Shown here: in pieces, positions 22,159 to 34,000 of the stretch | Position numbering within the stretch: position 1 is the first letter of the stretch | How the letters are laid out: every line of letters starts with the position of its first letter | Assembly (NCBI GenBank): GCA_019054805.1 | Contig: JAHQIY010000032.1 | Coordinates: forward strand, 496,001-560,000 | DNA length: 64,000 nucleotides | Direction: 5' to 3' | Source of the DNA: Brachionus manjavacas | Taxonomy: Eukaryota; Rotifera; Eurotatoria; Ploima; Brachionidae | The notes under the pieces: model-generated | Databases searched by the model: none | What the model was told of the DNA's origin: nothing | What the model saw: only the letters and a program-made list of their open reading frames with translations | Translations under genes and position numbers: made by a program

Positions 22159-22290
22159 TCATTCGTTCTTTAACTTGGTAAATTTTAAAGTCATTGATAT
22201 ATCATTATCTACTTTTTCACTACAAATTCCTCGTTTCAGTCTTTTGTTAGGTGGTGTTACTGATTGATTTATTCTTTTTGCGCTCGCCAT
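22159..22290 (-). CDS. 43-codon open frame, perhaps the start of a retroelement ORF
   Basis: A short frame with a good ATG reads MASAKRINQSVTPPNKRLKR and ends with TGA at 22159. Its Lys/Arg-rich, Pro-Pro-containing start looks more like the beginning of a gag-like or LINE ORF1 protein than like chance sequence, and zinc-knuckle coding lies 400 bp away on the same strand. It is too short for a family call. Confidence 0.25.
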   Translation of the reverse strand: MASAKRINQSVTPPNKRLKRGICSEKVDNDISMTLKFTKLKNE

Positions 22291-22689
22291 TGGTAAATAA
22301 TATAATTACTAATAATCAATTTTAAGCACGTTTTATTATTTAATTATTTTTACACTCCTTTTAATACATAAGCTGGGTTCATGTATTACAATGTTTGGTA
22401 TCTGTCTTCAATTTGAGCTTACACTTATAGTTAGCGTTACTCTAATATTTTGAGGCTTCAATTTTTGATTTTACACGTCTTTTCACTTTATTATTTATTC
22501 TTACTATAATAAAATAAATAAATAAAGTAAGTATAGTAAGTTAAGAAAAGTTAAGTAAGTATATGAACAAATTTGTGAGTATAGATAAGCAGAAAAGTAA
22601 GGTGTCAGGTCTAGCTTTATTAAGGCAAACAAATTAAAAAATATGTGAAGAATTTCTAACATTTTTATTAAAAAATTTTAATCAGAAGA

Positions 22690-22815
22690 ATTCTAGAATT
22701 TGCAATCGAGCATTTGAGACAAATGTCTTTTTTGCTTACACCTTTTACATGTTAAATCTTTGACTGGGCATTTCGCTATTTTGTGCCCTTCTTCGTTCCA
22801 ACAGTAAATGCTTGA
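22690..22815 (-). pseudogene. gag-like zinc-knuckle fragment
   Basis: The minus strand encodes CYWNEEGHKIAKC followed by CKRCKQKRHLSQMLDC and a stop. This is the double zinc-knuckle pattern (C-x2-C-x4-H-x4-C) of gag and LINE ORF1 proteins. In the first knuckle the second ligand is not a Cys, and in the second the last spacing is stretched, so the fragment is decayed. No reverse transcriptase is attached to it here. Confidence 0.4.
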
Positions 22816-24071
22816 TTATTTAAATTATAACTGGGATATATTATACAAATTAAATTCAGATTGATTATCACAAATTAGATAATTAATTTATATTTATTTA
22901 TTCTAATTAATTTAAAGACCCATGGGCAGATAATAATTGTTGAAAATAAAAAATAGAAAATAAAATTTAAAACAATGTAAAATTATGAAAAAAAATCTTT
23001 CCTTAATTTGTTACACTTCCTAATTAATTAATTGTTAAATAAAGTTTTTTTAGATATTTCAATTTTTTAGTTCAAGGAATTTTCAAACATGAGTGAAAGT
23101 GAAATTCGTCTCGGATGAATTAATAATTTATTTATTGACAACTTTATTTATTTCAGATTAATTAGACGAAAAAAAAATTTATTGGGCCAGTTTTTGACAT
23201 ATTTTTGGTGCTCAAATTGATAAAATCAAGTTTAATTAAAGAAATGTTATTTTAATAGAATATTTTGATTGTTATTTTTGCAGATTTTACTTTTTTAATT
23301 CAACAAAGTGTATCTCTGCATTAATTCTATTAAAAAAATAACAATTTATTTCATAATTAAAATTTATTTGATCATTTTGAGCACCAGAAATTGTTCATAA
23401 ACTTCAAGTTGCCATTTTTCTCTAAAATTTTTGCCAAAAATTTTCTAAATTAAACTTTTTTAAATTTAGAAAAAAGTTAATTAAGTTGAAAATTGTTTTT
23501 AATTTTTTTCTTATTTAAAAAAACAACAAACTATTGTCTCTAAAATTTTATTTAATTAAAAAAACTTTAAAAAAAATAATGAACCAGAGATTTTGTTAGC
23601 TTGGCTAATGGCAAAATAAGAAAATAGAAAATTAGAAAAATTAAAATAACATCAATCAAACACTACAAAAAAATTCTTATTTTAATTTTATTAAACATCA
23701 TTTATTATTGATATAAAAAGTTAATTTCGAAATTAAAAGATTGAAATTCTGATTGATGATTGAGAGCCATTGTTGATAAATTAGAAAAATAAAAAAATGA
23801 AAATCTTTGTCGAACTTCAAGTTTCAGTTCCATTTCATTTTAAGAGCTAAACTCAATTTAAAACCTTTTTTGCCGAATAGTACTAGTACAAAAAAAAGAT
23901 TTAATCAATTAATTTGTAAGCAAAAAATAATAATTAAAATTTAAAAAAAAAAAAAAAAGAGCAAAAATTTAAAATCCTTGCTTGAAATTAAGGTCCTGCC
24001 TAAGGACAAACAACATATAAAAAATTAACTAGTCTAAAGATCTTTTAGAAAAATCCCTTTCTTAAACAAAT
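22816..24071. other. AT-rich intergenic DNA and 3' side of the 650-aa gene
   Basis: No coding exon or repeat structure was recognised. The last 100-150 bp before 24072 are presumably the 3' UTR of the minus-strand gene. Confidence 0.45.
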
Positions 24072-26024
24072 CTAGTTGTCCAAGGAAGCTCCATTGAACT
24101 GAGATTGATTACGGGAGCCGGGCGAGTTTAGCGCACCATACAAGTCCTGGATGTTGCCGCCGGCGTAGCTTCCGTACAAATTACTATTGCTGTTTTTGGC
24201 ACTAGCTGCATTTTGACTATAGAATTCTGCATTTGTAGCGCCGCTACTGGCTCTGACCACTTCGGAGCCTGGCGGCAAATAGTGGTACGAATCAACGCCA
24301 TATCTAGCTTTGATGGTCTCTTGGTCGGTTTTTTCGAACTTGTCGCTAATCCGCTGATCCAACACCTCCAAAGTGTAGCCTTGGGAATTGGCCAACAAAG
24401 TGTCAAAGGCCTTCGAGTTGTACACATCCTCGGCTTTGGCCTCTTGCATCTCCTGCTTGCGCCGCGAGTCTTCGTACTCTACATGCTCACTGTACTGGTA
24501 ATTGGCCGAAGACGGATACTCGCCATTGTTGTTCGGGTAGGCCTGGGTGAACTCGTGGTACGTGACCTCTTGGCCCGACTCCACATTCCTGGTGGTTTCG
24601 ACACAGTCTGCCGCTTCGCTCTTCTCAATAGCCACTGGTCTGTCGCGTTCAATCACAATCGGTCTTTGCTGAATCGGCACTGGCCTATCGACTAGAACTG
24701 GACGAGCTACGTGAATTATCTGTGGACGAACAATGATGCGCTCTCTGGGCACAAATACTGGTCGCACCACTGGCACGTACACATTGCGCGGAATGTAAAT
24801 TGGCTTTTGTTGCTCTGTTTGCTTGGGCATCAAAAAAATCGGCTGCATTGGCTCTTTGGAGTCCAGTTTTAAATTGCCCAGTTCGTTCTGAATTGTCTTT
24901 ATGATGTCATCTTTCATTTTTTTCAGATCATCGTTGTCCCGGCTTCTCGGCTTCTCGACCTCGGTGTCCGAGGACGAAGAGCTCGACGAAGACGAGGACG
25001 ATGACGAAGAAGACGAAGCGCTTGGTGTGGCTGGCTTTTTTTGCTTTTCTTTCTTTTTGGTCTTTTCCCAGACCTCAATGTCAATGTCTTCTTTGGAACT
25101 TTCAGAGCTTTGAGATTGCTGATAGGTGTACTGGGTCTGGTACTCGGGTTGACAGCCCGGCTGTTCATCAAGATAGCCTAGAAAGTATTCGGCCACAATT
25201 TTGGCGCCAGGGGGCAAAGTGCCGTTCGAGGCTGGCTGCACGTCATAGCACGGATAGCCAGCATCAGGGTATGGCGCAGGTGGACATGGCTGACATGGCT
25301 GGCACGGCTGACACTGCTCCGGATAGTATTGCGACTGATATTGGGGCTCGTATGAAGTCTGCGCGGGCACACATCCCGGGTACTGAGAGCAGTCGACTTG
25401 GGGAGCACCCGGCGCCATCTCATAGCCATATCCTTGGTAGTAGGGCTCTTGGCCGTAGCCGCCCGACTGCGCCGGATACTCGGTCACCCAAGTCTCTTGT
25501 GGATACTGTTGGTACCCGTATTGAGAGCTGTAGACCTGCTCTGCATCGCCATAGAAATACTGTCTGTGCTTTCGGTCCCTTTTTTTCTTGGACTTTTTGG
25601 CCGATGAGTCAGAGTAGTTCAATAGAACCACGTTTGGTGACATGCTTCTCTCGTCCGAGTGCGATCTTTGCCTCAAGTGGGCATCGTCGCTGCTGAGCTG
25701 AGCTGCTTGCTGAGCCAAAGAGTTGCCGCTCTGGGATCGCTTCTTGCCGTCCGAGTCGTATCTGCTCGGCGCGCTCTCTCCTGTCTTGCGCGATCTCACC
25801 AAGTGGATGGACTCGTCAGTGCTGTTCGATGCCATTTCGTGCTTGCGACCATCCACAGATCTCTGCTTTTGTCTTTTGATCTTCTCCAATGGCTTGTTAT
25901 TTACCACAGTGGGTGCTGGCAACGGGTACCCGTAGGGCATGTAGCCTCCGTACGCAGCGTAGCCATTCACGGTGCCATTGCCTGTCGGCGGTCCTTGGCT
26001 AAAGTTGTAATAATCACCCTGCAT
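24072..26024 (-). CDS. 650-aa low-complexity Tyr/Pro/Ser-rich protein, function unknown
   Basis: A single uninterrupted exon, much richer in GC than the flanks. The N-terminal 60 residues are Tyr/Gly-rich (MQGDYYNFSQGPP). Residues 60-180 are basic and Ser-rich with possible nuclear-localisation clusters (KKSKKKRDRKHR). The middle is Gln/Tyr/Pro-rich with a QCQPCQPCQPCPP repeat. A run of about 20 serines follows, then an acidic stretch. After that comes a Val/Pro/Arg segment with phrases such as VPVVRPVFVPRERI and RPVPIQQRPIVIERDRP, reminiscent of the Val-Pro repeats of articulin or alveolin cytoskeletal proteins. The C-terminal 120 residues look more ordered (TLLANSQGYTLEVLDQRI). No enzymatic motif or membrane segment is visible. 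A structural or cytoskeletal role is a guess; most of the chain should be disordered. Confidence 0.75.
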   Translation of the reverse strand: MQGDYYNFSQGPPTGNGTVNGYAAYGGYMPYGYPLPAPTVVNNKPLEKIKRQKQRSVDGRKHEMASNSTDESIHLVRSRKTGESAPSRYDSDGKKRSQSGNSLAQQAAQLSSDDAHLRQRSHSDERSMSPNVVLLNYSDSSAKKSKKKRDRKHRQYFYGDAEQVYSSQYGYQQYPQETWVTEYPAQSGGYGQEPYYQGYGYEMAPGAPQVDCSQYPGCVPAQTSYEPQYQSQYYPEQCQPCQPCQPCPPAPYPDAGYPCYDVQPASNGTLPPGAKIVAEYFLGYLDEQPGCQPEYQTQYTYQQSQSSESSKEDIDIEVWEKTKKKEKQKKPATPSASSSSSSSSSSSSSSSSDTEVEKPRSRDNDDLKKMKDDIIKTIQNELGNLKLDSKEPMQPIFLMPKQTEQQKPIYIPRNVYVPVVRPVFVPRERIIVRPQIIHVARPVLVDRPVPIQQRPIVIERDRPVAIEKSEAADCVETTRNVESGQEVTYHEFTQAYPNNNGEYPSSANYQYSEHVEYEDSRRKQEMQEAKAEDVYNSKAFDTLLANSQGYTLEVLDQRISDKFEKTDQETIKARYGVDSYHYLPPGSEVVRASSGATNAEFYSQNAASAKNSNSNLYGSYAGGNIQDLYGALNSPGSRNQSQFNGASLDN

Positions 26025-27823
26025 TCTGTTTTTATTTATATTTTTTTATCTATAAACAAATTTTAAAATTTTTCTTAGTTATTTATACGAAATGGACACA
26101 TTTGAATGGGAAAATAATTTTTTTTTTTACTTTTTTTTTCTAAAATGATAAAAAAAATTCTCTTCTAGATAAATAAATTTGAGCTAGTGAAATTTTCCAT
26201 TTAAATGATTTTTGCTCTATTTTTCCCATAATGGATGGAGGCCCGTAGGGCACTTCAAATTGTCAACAAAACTCGGCCCGGTGAACCGTGACGGCAAATA
26301 ATTTGACAAAAAAATTAAGAAAAAAAAGAAGAGATAAAAAAAAGGTGAATTAAAAATTAATTACGAGTGTCCCATCATTTGGATACTATGTCTAAAAGCT
26401 CATCAAAACGCAATTGCGAGACACTCGACCAAGATTAAGATTTGGAAGAAATATTTGTATTTTTGTTTCCTAATTTTTTCTTCTGAAATAAAAAACAAAA
26501 TTTCATTTTAATTTATAGTAATTTATCATAGTCAAGTTTTGGCAAAAGGCTCCGAGTAAAATACGAAAACAATAACAAGAAAATATTTTCGGCCAAAAAT
26601 TTGTAATTTAATTTTTTCTCCACAGGGTGACTTAGGCCAAGAAGCCCATTTGCTTTTATTTAGAGATTAGGAATTCCTCGAGCTTTACACTGGCTCCTAA
26701 AAAGCTACTCAATTATTATTTTATTATTGACGAGTTCTTTTCTTTTTCAAATATTTATCTCGTCATGTCCATCAAGAGTTGTCATCCTTTATTCTGTCTT
26801 GTTTGAAAGGCCATATCATTTATTTTGTTTAAAACTATGTGCCAAGCTATTTAGGTGAGAGAGGATCGCTGATGCGGAACAGATTTAAGAAAATTAGCTC
26901 CGCAGATAGCTAAAATGTCCATTAAAAGATTAAGATCACGTCCAAATTGTTATTTGATTCGCTTGATGGGAATAAATTTTCAATTAAAATTGTTTGTTTT
27001 TAATTCAATTCATGGAAAAAATATTTTTTCAAAACAAATTCAAAACAAATCGACCTTGATATGATCACATACATTTCTAAAAATAGTTTTGATAAATTAA
27101 AAAGATGACCAATTTCTATTAAAAAAATTTGCTTTTAACAAATTTTAAAGTTTTTTTCTGAATAATTAAAAACAAACAAATCAATCAATATTTTTATGAA
27201 GACATTCTGAAAACTTCGGCTCTTTTTTTCTTTTTTATCACTTTTTAAAATTTTTAAATTATTTATTGAAAAATCTTTTTTTTAAATTCATTTTACAAAT
27301 ATTCTAGGGCTTATGGAATTTAGAATTTAGATCGATTTGGATTAAATTAGAATCCTATTTAAGAAAATTTAAATTTATTCTAAAAATATTACATAAAATT
27401 TGTCAAAAGTATGATGAGATAAATATTTTGCGTCAAAGCCGGATTAAAATTTTTCTTTTAAACTTAAAATGGTTTTAAGTTATTGATTGACAAAAAATCA
27501 TCAATTCTACATGGGAAAAAATTCAAAAATACTCTCTTTGTTTTTTAAATTTAACCAATTTAACCATGTGTACATGCAATAATTTTTTTTAATTTCATTT
27601 TTTTGTCAGCTTTTAAAGGTTGTAACTTGAAAATTAACTTTAATTTGAAAAATTGAAATATGTATTTTTTAAGAAAATTGAATTTTTTTGTTTTTATTTA
27701 AACTGTAAAAAAATTGACCTCTTGATTAAGAATTTCATAAATATTCAGTTAACCAGATCTTAGTGATTACCTTTTGTATTGATTAAAAATTCTTTTTTTG
27801 TTAAAAAAAATTTTACGCAATAT
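26025..27823. other. upstream region of the 650-aa gene; AT-rich spacer
   Basis: Stretches at 26230-26300, 26365-26440 and 26620-26960 are less AT-rich than the background and may hold promoter elements or noncoding exons of the minus-strand gene starting at 26024. No open frame or repeat was identified in them. The remainder is AT-rich. Confidence 0.35.
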
Positions 27824-27832
27824 CATTTAATG

Positions 27833-28955
27833 GGCATATGTTTTTGACTTACCTCTAAATTATTAAAAAGTACCTCTAAAATATAACAATTTACCTCTAA
27901 TTTATTAAAACATAAGCTAAATTGTTATTTTTAAGCTATTTTAATAAAAAAACTCTATTCTAATAAAAAAGTATCTAAATTAGTAAACTAGCAGATATTT
28001 TATTAAAAAAAAATCTAATTAAAGAAAAAATAAAAAGCTAATTAGAGAAAAAAAAGAAAGTAATATTTAATTTTGTTTGCATTTGTTTGGACAATACAAA
28101 TAACGTTTCATACGCATTTCTGAGTTACAAACTCGACAATACTTTTTCGTTTCATCAACACGAATTCTTTTCGACGGTTGAAGAGCTATTTCAGACTCAT
28201 CGTCCTCAATATCTGATTCAATGCCTTTTGCAGGTTCATTTGATGCATTTGTTTCATTTTTCTGACGTTGTAAATACGATGCATTTTTCTTCGGTGCTCC
28301 CCTTTTTCTGTTCGATTCAATTGGTAAATCCATTGCTACTAAGTCAAAGTTACATTTTTTCAATCTTGCACAAGTAGCTATTTGATGATCACAATGATAG
28401 TCTTTAAGACCAAACCAGCAAGTACACGATGATTCTCTCCAATTTAGGTCGACTTCGATACGGTTAATTGAAAAGATACATTTGATCATTGCATCGAAAG
28501 AAGTCCAATTTTTTTCAGTTAACGCTTTTTCGAAAGCTTTGCACTCTTCTTTTGTGATATCATTTTTTTGGTATTCATAACGTAATAATATTTTGAATTT
28601 AGATGACGAATTGTATGGTTAAAACTATTCCACTTATAGGCCGAAACCATATCTGCGTCAGTAATTGTCGGCGTTGAACTAAATTTTATTTGATTTTTAT
28701 TTGGAACGATGCTTGACTCATGAGTAATTTCAGAGTTTAATTCATAAAATAGATGTTTTTTTAATTGATTAGCTTTTTTTTTTTATAATTAGCTGCAGTT
28801 TTCATTTATTAGCGGGTTTTTTAATATTTAGATCAGTCGTTTTAGATTTAGAAGTCTCTTTAATTTATTAAAGGTGAACTTTTAATATTAGAGGTAATTT
28901 TTTATATTTTAGAGGTATTTTTTAATAATTTAGACGTAAGCAAAGAATTTATGCG
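27833..28955 (-). mobile_element. Mutator-like (MULE) element, family 1
   Basis: The element is flanked by near-identical 9-bp direct repeats, catttaatg at 27824-27832 and cattaaatg at 28956-28964 (8 of 9 match). The left end begins GGCATATGTTTTTGACTTAC and the right end is its inverted relative. Each TIR of about 100 bp or more contains the motif acctctaaa several times, in the same direction within a TIR and inverted between the two. The interior holds the C-terminal part of a MULE-type transposase with a SWIM zinc finger. A TSD of 9 bp is characteristic of Mutator elements. Confidence 0.85.
28067..28570 (-). pseudogene. C-terminal remnant of a MULE transposase (SWIM finger)
   Basis: An open frame from about 28570 to the stop at 28067 encodes ITKEECKAFEKALTEKNW, then a SWIM-type zinc finger (CTCWFGLKDYHCDH, pattern C-x-C-xn-C-x-H). 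A basic AT-hook-like RKRGAPKKN follows. The chain ends with a Cys-rich tail containing CRVCNSEM and YLYCPNKCKQN. Further upstream, VSAYKWNSFNHTIRHL lies in another frame, showing a frameshift. The catalytic DDE core is not present in the element, so it is nonautonomous. Confidence 0.75.
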
Positions 28956-28964
28956 CATTAAATG

Positions 28965-30680
28965 ACTTAATTTATTAAAATTTTAAAAATAATTTTTTAA
29001 AACAAAAGAACTAAATTTAAATTTTTATTTTGGACATAAAAAAAATTCTGAATATTTCATAAAACTTTATAACTAAACTTAAAGACGAAAAAATTCGTTA
29101 TTCATTGTCCTAATAAGGAAAGAATTACGAGAAAAATTATTGCATTAATTTTTAATACAACTTAGGACTTGTTCATCAGGCTATATTATCAATTTATCTA
29201 TAAAAAAATTTTTTTGAGAAATTATTTCAAAGCTATTTTCTTTATTCTTTAAAAATATATTGGACAAAATTATTTTTTAGTTTCATTAATAAAATCATTA
29301 TGAGTCTTTAAAGATATAATTAATTTTTAATTTTAATTGTTTAATCTATTTTTAATTTTGATCAATTGTATCCGAAATATTTTTTTAAATTAAGAATTTT
29401 TCGTCGAGGGAATATTAGATCTCTGCTAGAGTGGACCTGATTCATGTTTTTTTGAAACTACCTTTAATCTTTTTCAGTATCTAGAACCTTTTAAATTTAA
29501 CTTAATCATTCTTATAATTATTTAAAATTTATAAAAATCTTTGTATTAATTTGTTTTTTCAATTTTCCAAAGAGATAAATTATGCGACCGATTTTAGCTA
29601 ACCTATTTTGTGAATTATTTTATAAATCATAAAATTAATAATAAAATTTCGTGACTCAATTAATAAAATTTAAATAAAATGAGACTACAACATTTATGTT
29701 TAGTGATCAAAAAAAAGTCTAGTTATCTATTTGAAAGCTTTCTTTTATTTTTTAAAAAAAAAAAATTCTTCTTTGGTAAACTAAATATTAATTATATATT
29801 TTTGTCAAAATTCAAAAATAAATACAAATCAATTTTTGAAATGAAACTAAGCCAACTTTTTTTAATTTCAAAAATATTTCGCCTGAAAAATTTTCCCCAT
29901 TTTATTTTATCAAAGCATGATATACAAATAATCCCGAGTCTGATTCTTTAAGAAAGGGAAATTTCTTTTTTGTGAAAAAAGGTAAAATTATATTATTTTT
30001 AATTATAAAGATTATAATTTACCTTTCAAAATTTAAATTTTTACAAAATTTGAAGTAATTAATTGATTCGTCTATTATTTTCACGTCAATGTTTCAAAAT
30101 ATTTAATTAATGAATTATTAATAATTTGTTTTATTAATGTCAAAATTAATAATGCAAGCCAAACTTGCTATTTACCATTTAATTAATTTTTTTACCCTCA
30201 TTTTTCTAAAAGGGTTAAAAAGTAAAATGATTTATTAGAAATTGCTGCTACAAACATTAAAATTTTCGAGCGTGTATCTGACAAAATAAAAGAAAAAGAC
30301 TATCAACAAAAAAATTCTTAGAGAGGGATTGAAAAAAATTAAATATGGATTTATAATATAGAAAAATTGATTATTTATTATTACATTAGTTTGAGGGAAA
30401 CCCTCCGGCTATCCAGAATGGATCAACGTCCTTCTTTTTTAGCCAAGCGATAGAAAAGGCACAGAGAATTTAGACAAGTTCATAAAAAGTGAAAAAAAAA
30501 CATTGATTGATTCTTTCGATTTTTTTTCAAAAAAATTTTTTTAAATTTTTTTGTTTATTTATTAATTAATGAAAAATCAATATCAGTTTCAAAATTTTCA
30601 ATATCAATTATTAAATTAGTTGATAATGAAATTGATTGATATTAAAATTTCTATCACAATGATATTGAGCTTTACAAGAC
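28965..30680. other. AT-rich intergenic DNA with a LINE-type 3' end
   Basis: No gene was recognised. The 90-codon frame at 29679-29951 has an AT-driven Lys/Phe/Leu composition and no family features. The stem-loop and AAT-rich tail around 30370-30470 are listed separately. Confidence 0.45.
30365..30470 (-). repeat. LINE-type 3' end with stem-loop and AATAA tail
   Basis: On the minus strand the hairpin GAGGGTTTCCCTC (30393-30405) is followed by AAACTAATGTAATAATAAAT. The 60 bp before it (ccggagggtttccctc preceded by ggatagccggagg) resemble the segment at 21927-21995. It is probably a truncated retrotransposon 3' end. Confidence 0.45.
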
Positions 30681-30895
30681 CCCTATAGTCGAATAGCCAG
30701 GAACCGGAACAACTGGAAGCATACCAACACAAAGATTTTTAAAAACTTGGAATCAAATGGACAGAGGTTGAAAAGCAGGACGTCTACTGGTGCCAGTGCT
30801 TGGAATTGTATCCCCACAGCATAGCTTACTACTTCTACTACTGCTACTAATAATAATAACAATAATAATAATAATAATAGTAAAAATAAAAGTTG
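30680..30895 (+). mobile_element. LINE 3' terminus with trinucleotide tail
   Basis: The stretch 30690-30840 is less AT-rich than the surroundings and runs into ctacttctactactgctact, then (AAT)n up to about 30890. The same kind of ending, non-coding sequence with a GC-richer phrase running into a TAC or AAT microsatellite, closes the LINE fragments at 18660-18995 and 39860-40455. No protein family can be read with confidence. Confidence 0.4.
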
Positions 30896-31072
30896 CCATT
30901 GGTACTAGAGCAAACAGAAGAGACATGACATAAATTTTATTAGTTATTTATTTTTGAAAGCAAACAATTTTATTATATCAAAATAAATAAAACATAGATG
31001 ATCAATAAATAAATAAAATAAATTAATAAAAATAAATAACATTTATTTTTTAAATGAGACCGAAAAAAACTA

Positions 31073-34000
31073 TTAACAATTGCTGAGTCCAATCTTCCTC
31101 GCCACATACTTTATTTTGCGCTTTATTTGAGTTTTGACCAAATTGATGCACATGGCGATCAATATTAAACCAACAAAAATGTAAAGCGCCGATATATAAA
31201 GACCATTCTTGCTTGCTTTTCTATTTAACAAAGTCGAACCGGGAATCATATCACCAAAGCCGATGGTGGTCAATGTCACAAAACAAAAATACAACGCGTC
31301 CAATTTTCCCCATTTTTCATACGAGCTAAAAATCAACATGCCACAAATCAAATACACCTGCATTATTATCAATGTGTAGCTAACTGGAACGCCTTGCTTC
31401 TCCAGCCTCTCTTGTCTGTACTGTTTATAAATCAGATTCAATTGCTTTGTATTATAAATAGGTATTTGGGACATTTTGAATTTTCCATAGGGCTTCTTGA
31501 CGCCTTTGGCGCTTCGGTGCTCCAGACCGTACAGTGATCTAGTAACATTGGTTCGACGCTTAAATTTGCTCTGGTTTCTGTTGCCAAAGTCGATTATCAG
31601 CGATGGCGATGAATAGTTCAAGTCATTTTTAGAATCTGGCTGTTTGGCTCTGGACGTTTCGTTTACTTGTGTCATCCGCACCGAGGGTTGCCGCTCAGCT
31701 CCATTGTGAACACTAAGCAGCAATTCACTTTTGGACACGCTCATTCTTCTCGGTCTTTCCGCTTCTTTTTTGTTTTTTTTTTCATTCAGGGAGGAAGACT
31801 TGAAGGGCTTAGCCTTGGACTTGGACTTGAATATATTTGAAATCAAATACTCGTTGTCGTTTAGTCTCTCGGTGCTGTTTAGCTCATTTTCGGTCATGAA
31901 AGAGTTCACCTTTGGCAAGGTGATGTTATCTAGTGAATAAGTTGGCTTTTCATTTTCGTTGTCACTTTCCTGGTCCACTGAAGACTCTCTTTCGATAAGA
32001 GTGTCTATTTTTTTCATTGCTTCCAGAATTTTTGGATCCTGAGTTTTTTGTTCCACACTGTCAGCTTTGTACACATTTAGGCTCGTGTGGCTTGTTGATT
32101 CCGTCGCGCTAGCTGACTTGACTATTGTTTTTATGAACTCGACCGGGATGTCGACATACCGAAGACCGACACTCACCGATACCATCGAGCTTTTGGCCTT
32201 TCGCTTGACTTTTTTGAAGATTTTCTGCTCTGCCTGCTGTTCAGGAGGTTTTTTTTCGCTTTCGAGTTTGCAAATGGCTTCCGCATTGACTTTGTGGTGA
32301 TAGAAGTCTTCATTTTGATCATAGGACTCGGGTTCGTCATCTTCTCGGACTGTGTCTGTGCCATTTAGTTCAAAAGTTTTCCACGCCGCACGGTTCAGTC
32401 GATTCAGCTTGCGAGTTCTGTACCCCCTTTTGATCGAGTTTATTTTCCTGAATATGAACTTAAAAAGTGTTGCAGTCGATGAGCCTGTGTTTGCCAAAAA
32501 AAGCATCATTAGTGGAATACCAATCGAGCTGTAGAGAATAGTGAATATTTTGCCCCATTTTGTTTTACATGAAATGTGACCATATCCTTTTAATTTAATT
32601 TAATTTTTTCTAATTCACTTTAAAAAGGCTCTATGTTTTTCTGTCAATTAATTTTACAAAAATCAATTAATATTTTATTCAAAACGTCAATTAAAATAAA
32701 TAAAAATCAATTGATAATTTGAATGTCCATTAAAAAAACAAAAATCAATAAAATAGTTCAAAAATCAATTAATTAAACAAGAGTCAATTTTAAATAAAAG
32801 AAATACATAAAATTGAAGATTTGTCAATAGAATATTCTTATGTCAATTTAATAAATTATTGTCAATTAATTATATTATGGAATCAATAAAAATAATATTA
32901 ATGTAAATAAAATTTACATGGAACTTTTAATCTCATTTTGAATTATATTAAAACCTTTTTTTTCAACACTCAAAAATCTAAAATGAACCTAGTTCCAGAT
33001 ATAATCGAGTTTGAGGATTATCCAGACCAAGCTATAGACGTTCCTTTAAGAAAAACAAGACCTGTCGGATGACCAAAAAAAATAAACCACAAATAAATAA
33101 AAAAATAATAGACCAAGTGCTTTAATGCTCAATTAATTTTTTGTTAAATTTTTCTCTAATAAATGCTGTTTTTTTTTAATCTGATTAAACTTTTTTTTTA
33201 TTGATAAATAAAATTTTAATTGATAAAATAAAAATTAATGGACTTTTGTTTTTTTAATTGACGACTTATTTATTGACGTTTTTTTTTTAAATTAATTGAT
33301 TTTTGAAAAATTAATTTACAGAAAATCATAATGCCCTTTAAAAAATTAACCGAAAATCTCTCAAATATTAAAATAAGCATTTTTTTTTAATTTCTTTTTT
33401 TTTTTAAATTTTATTCAAAAATTCAATAAAAAATTAAAACGAGTACATAAAATTAATTTAATTCAGTTTAAATTTAGAGATATCTGATATCAGTTCACTG
33501 AGTGTAAATCTATTAGAGAAGAAAAAATTTATGCTATCATCTTGTTGAGATGTTAGATAAAAAAAATTGTAGGTTCTATTAGCAAAATTTGGAATTTTTT
33601 AATCAAAGAAGCGATATTTAATGAAAGTTTCCAGCCTTGAGGGAAGGAGAAATCCAGAAAACTGTTGATCTTCAATTAGAATTCTCTGCATATAACAAAA
33701 GAGAAAATTAATTCAATAAATCTTGTCTAAAAGCTTAATAATTACAAAAATAATATGATAAAATTTAGCAAAAATTTTAATGGATCCAACCTTTAAATGC
33801 ATCATAAAGAAAAAATACTGAGGCTAGTTAAGTTTAAGTTCTGTGTAAAAGCGTTAATTCTTTATTGACTAGAATCGGCTAAAAATCTCAATTTTGAACA
33901 TTTTACTCAAGAAATATCACTAACATACATCATAAAACAAAATTTTTTCTTATAAAAATTTGAATTAATTAAAATATTTAAAATTTTGATATAAACCAAA

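Noticed and set aside
25001..25696. 231-codon plus-strand frame opposite the 650-aa gene
   Set aside because: Shadow of a low-complexity GC-rich gene; no start context or family features, whereas the minus-strand frame is longer and ATG-initiated.
29679..29951. 90-codon open frame with ATG
   Set aside because: Composition is dominated by Lys, Phe, Leu and Ile from A/T homopolymers; no domain, no splice context and no relation to neighbours.
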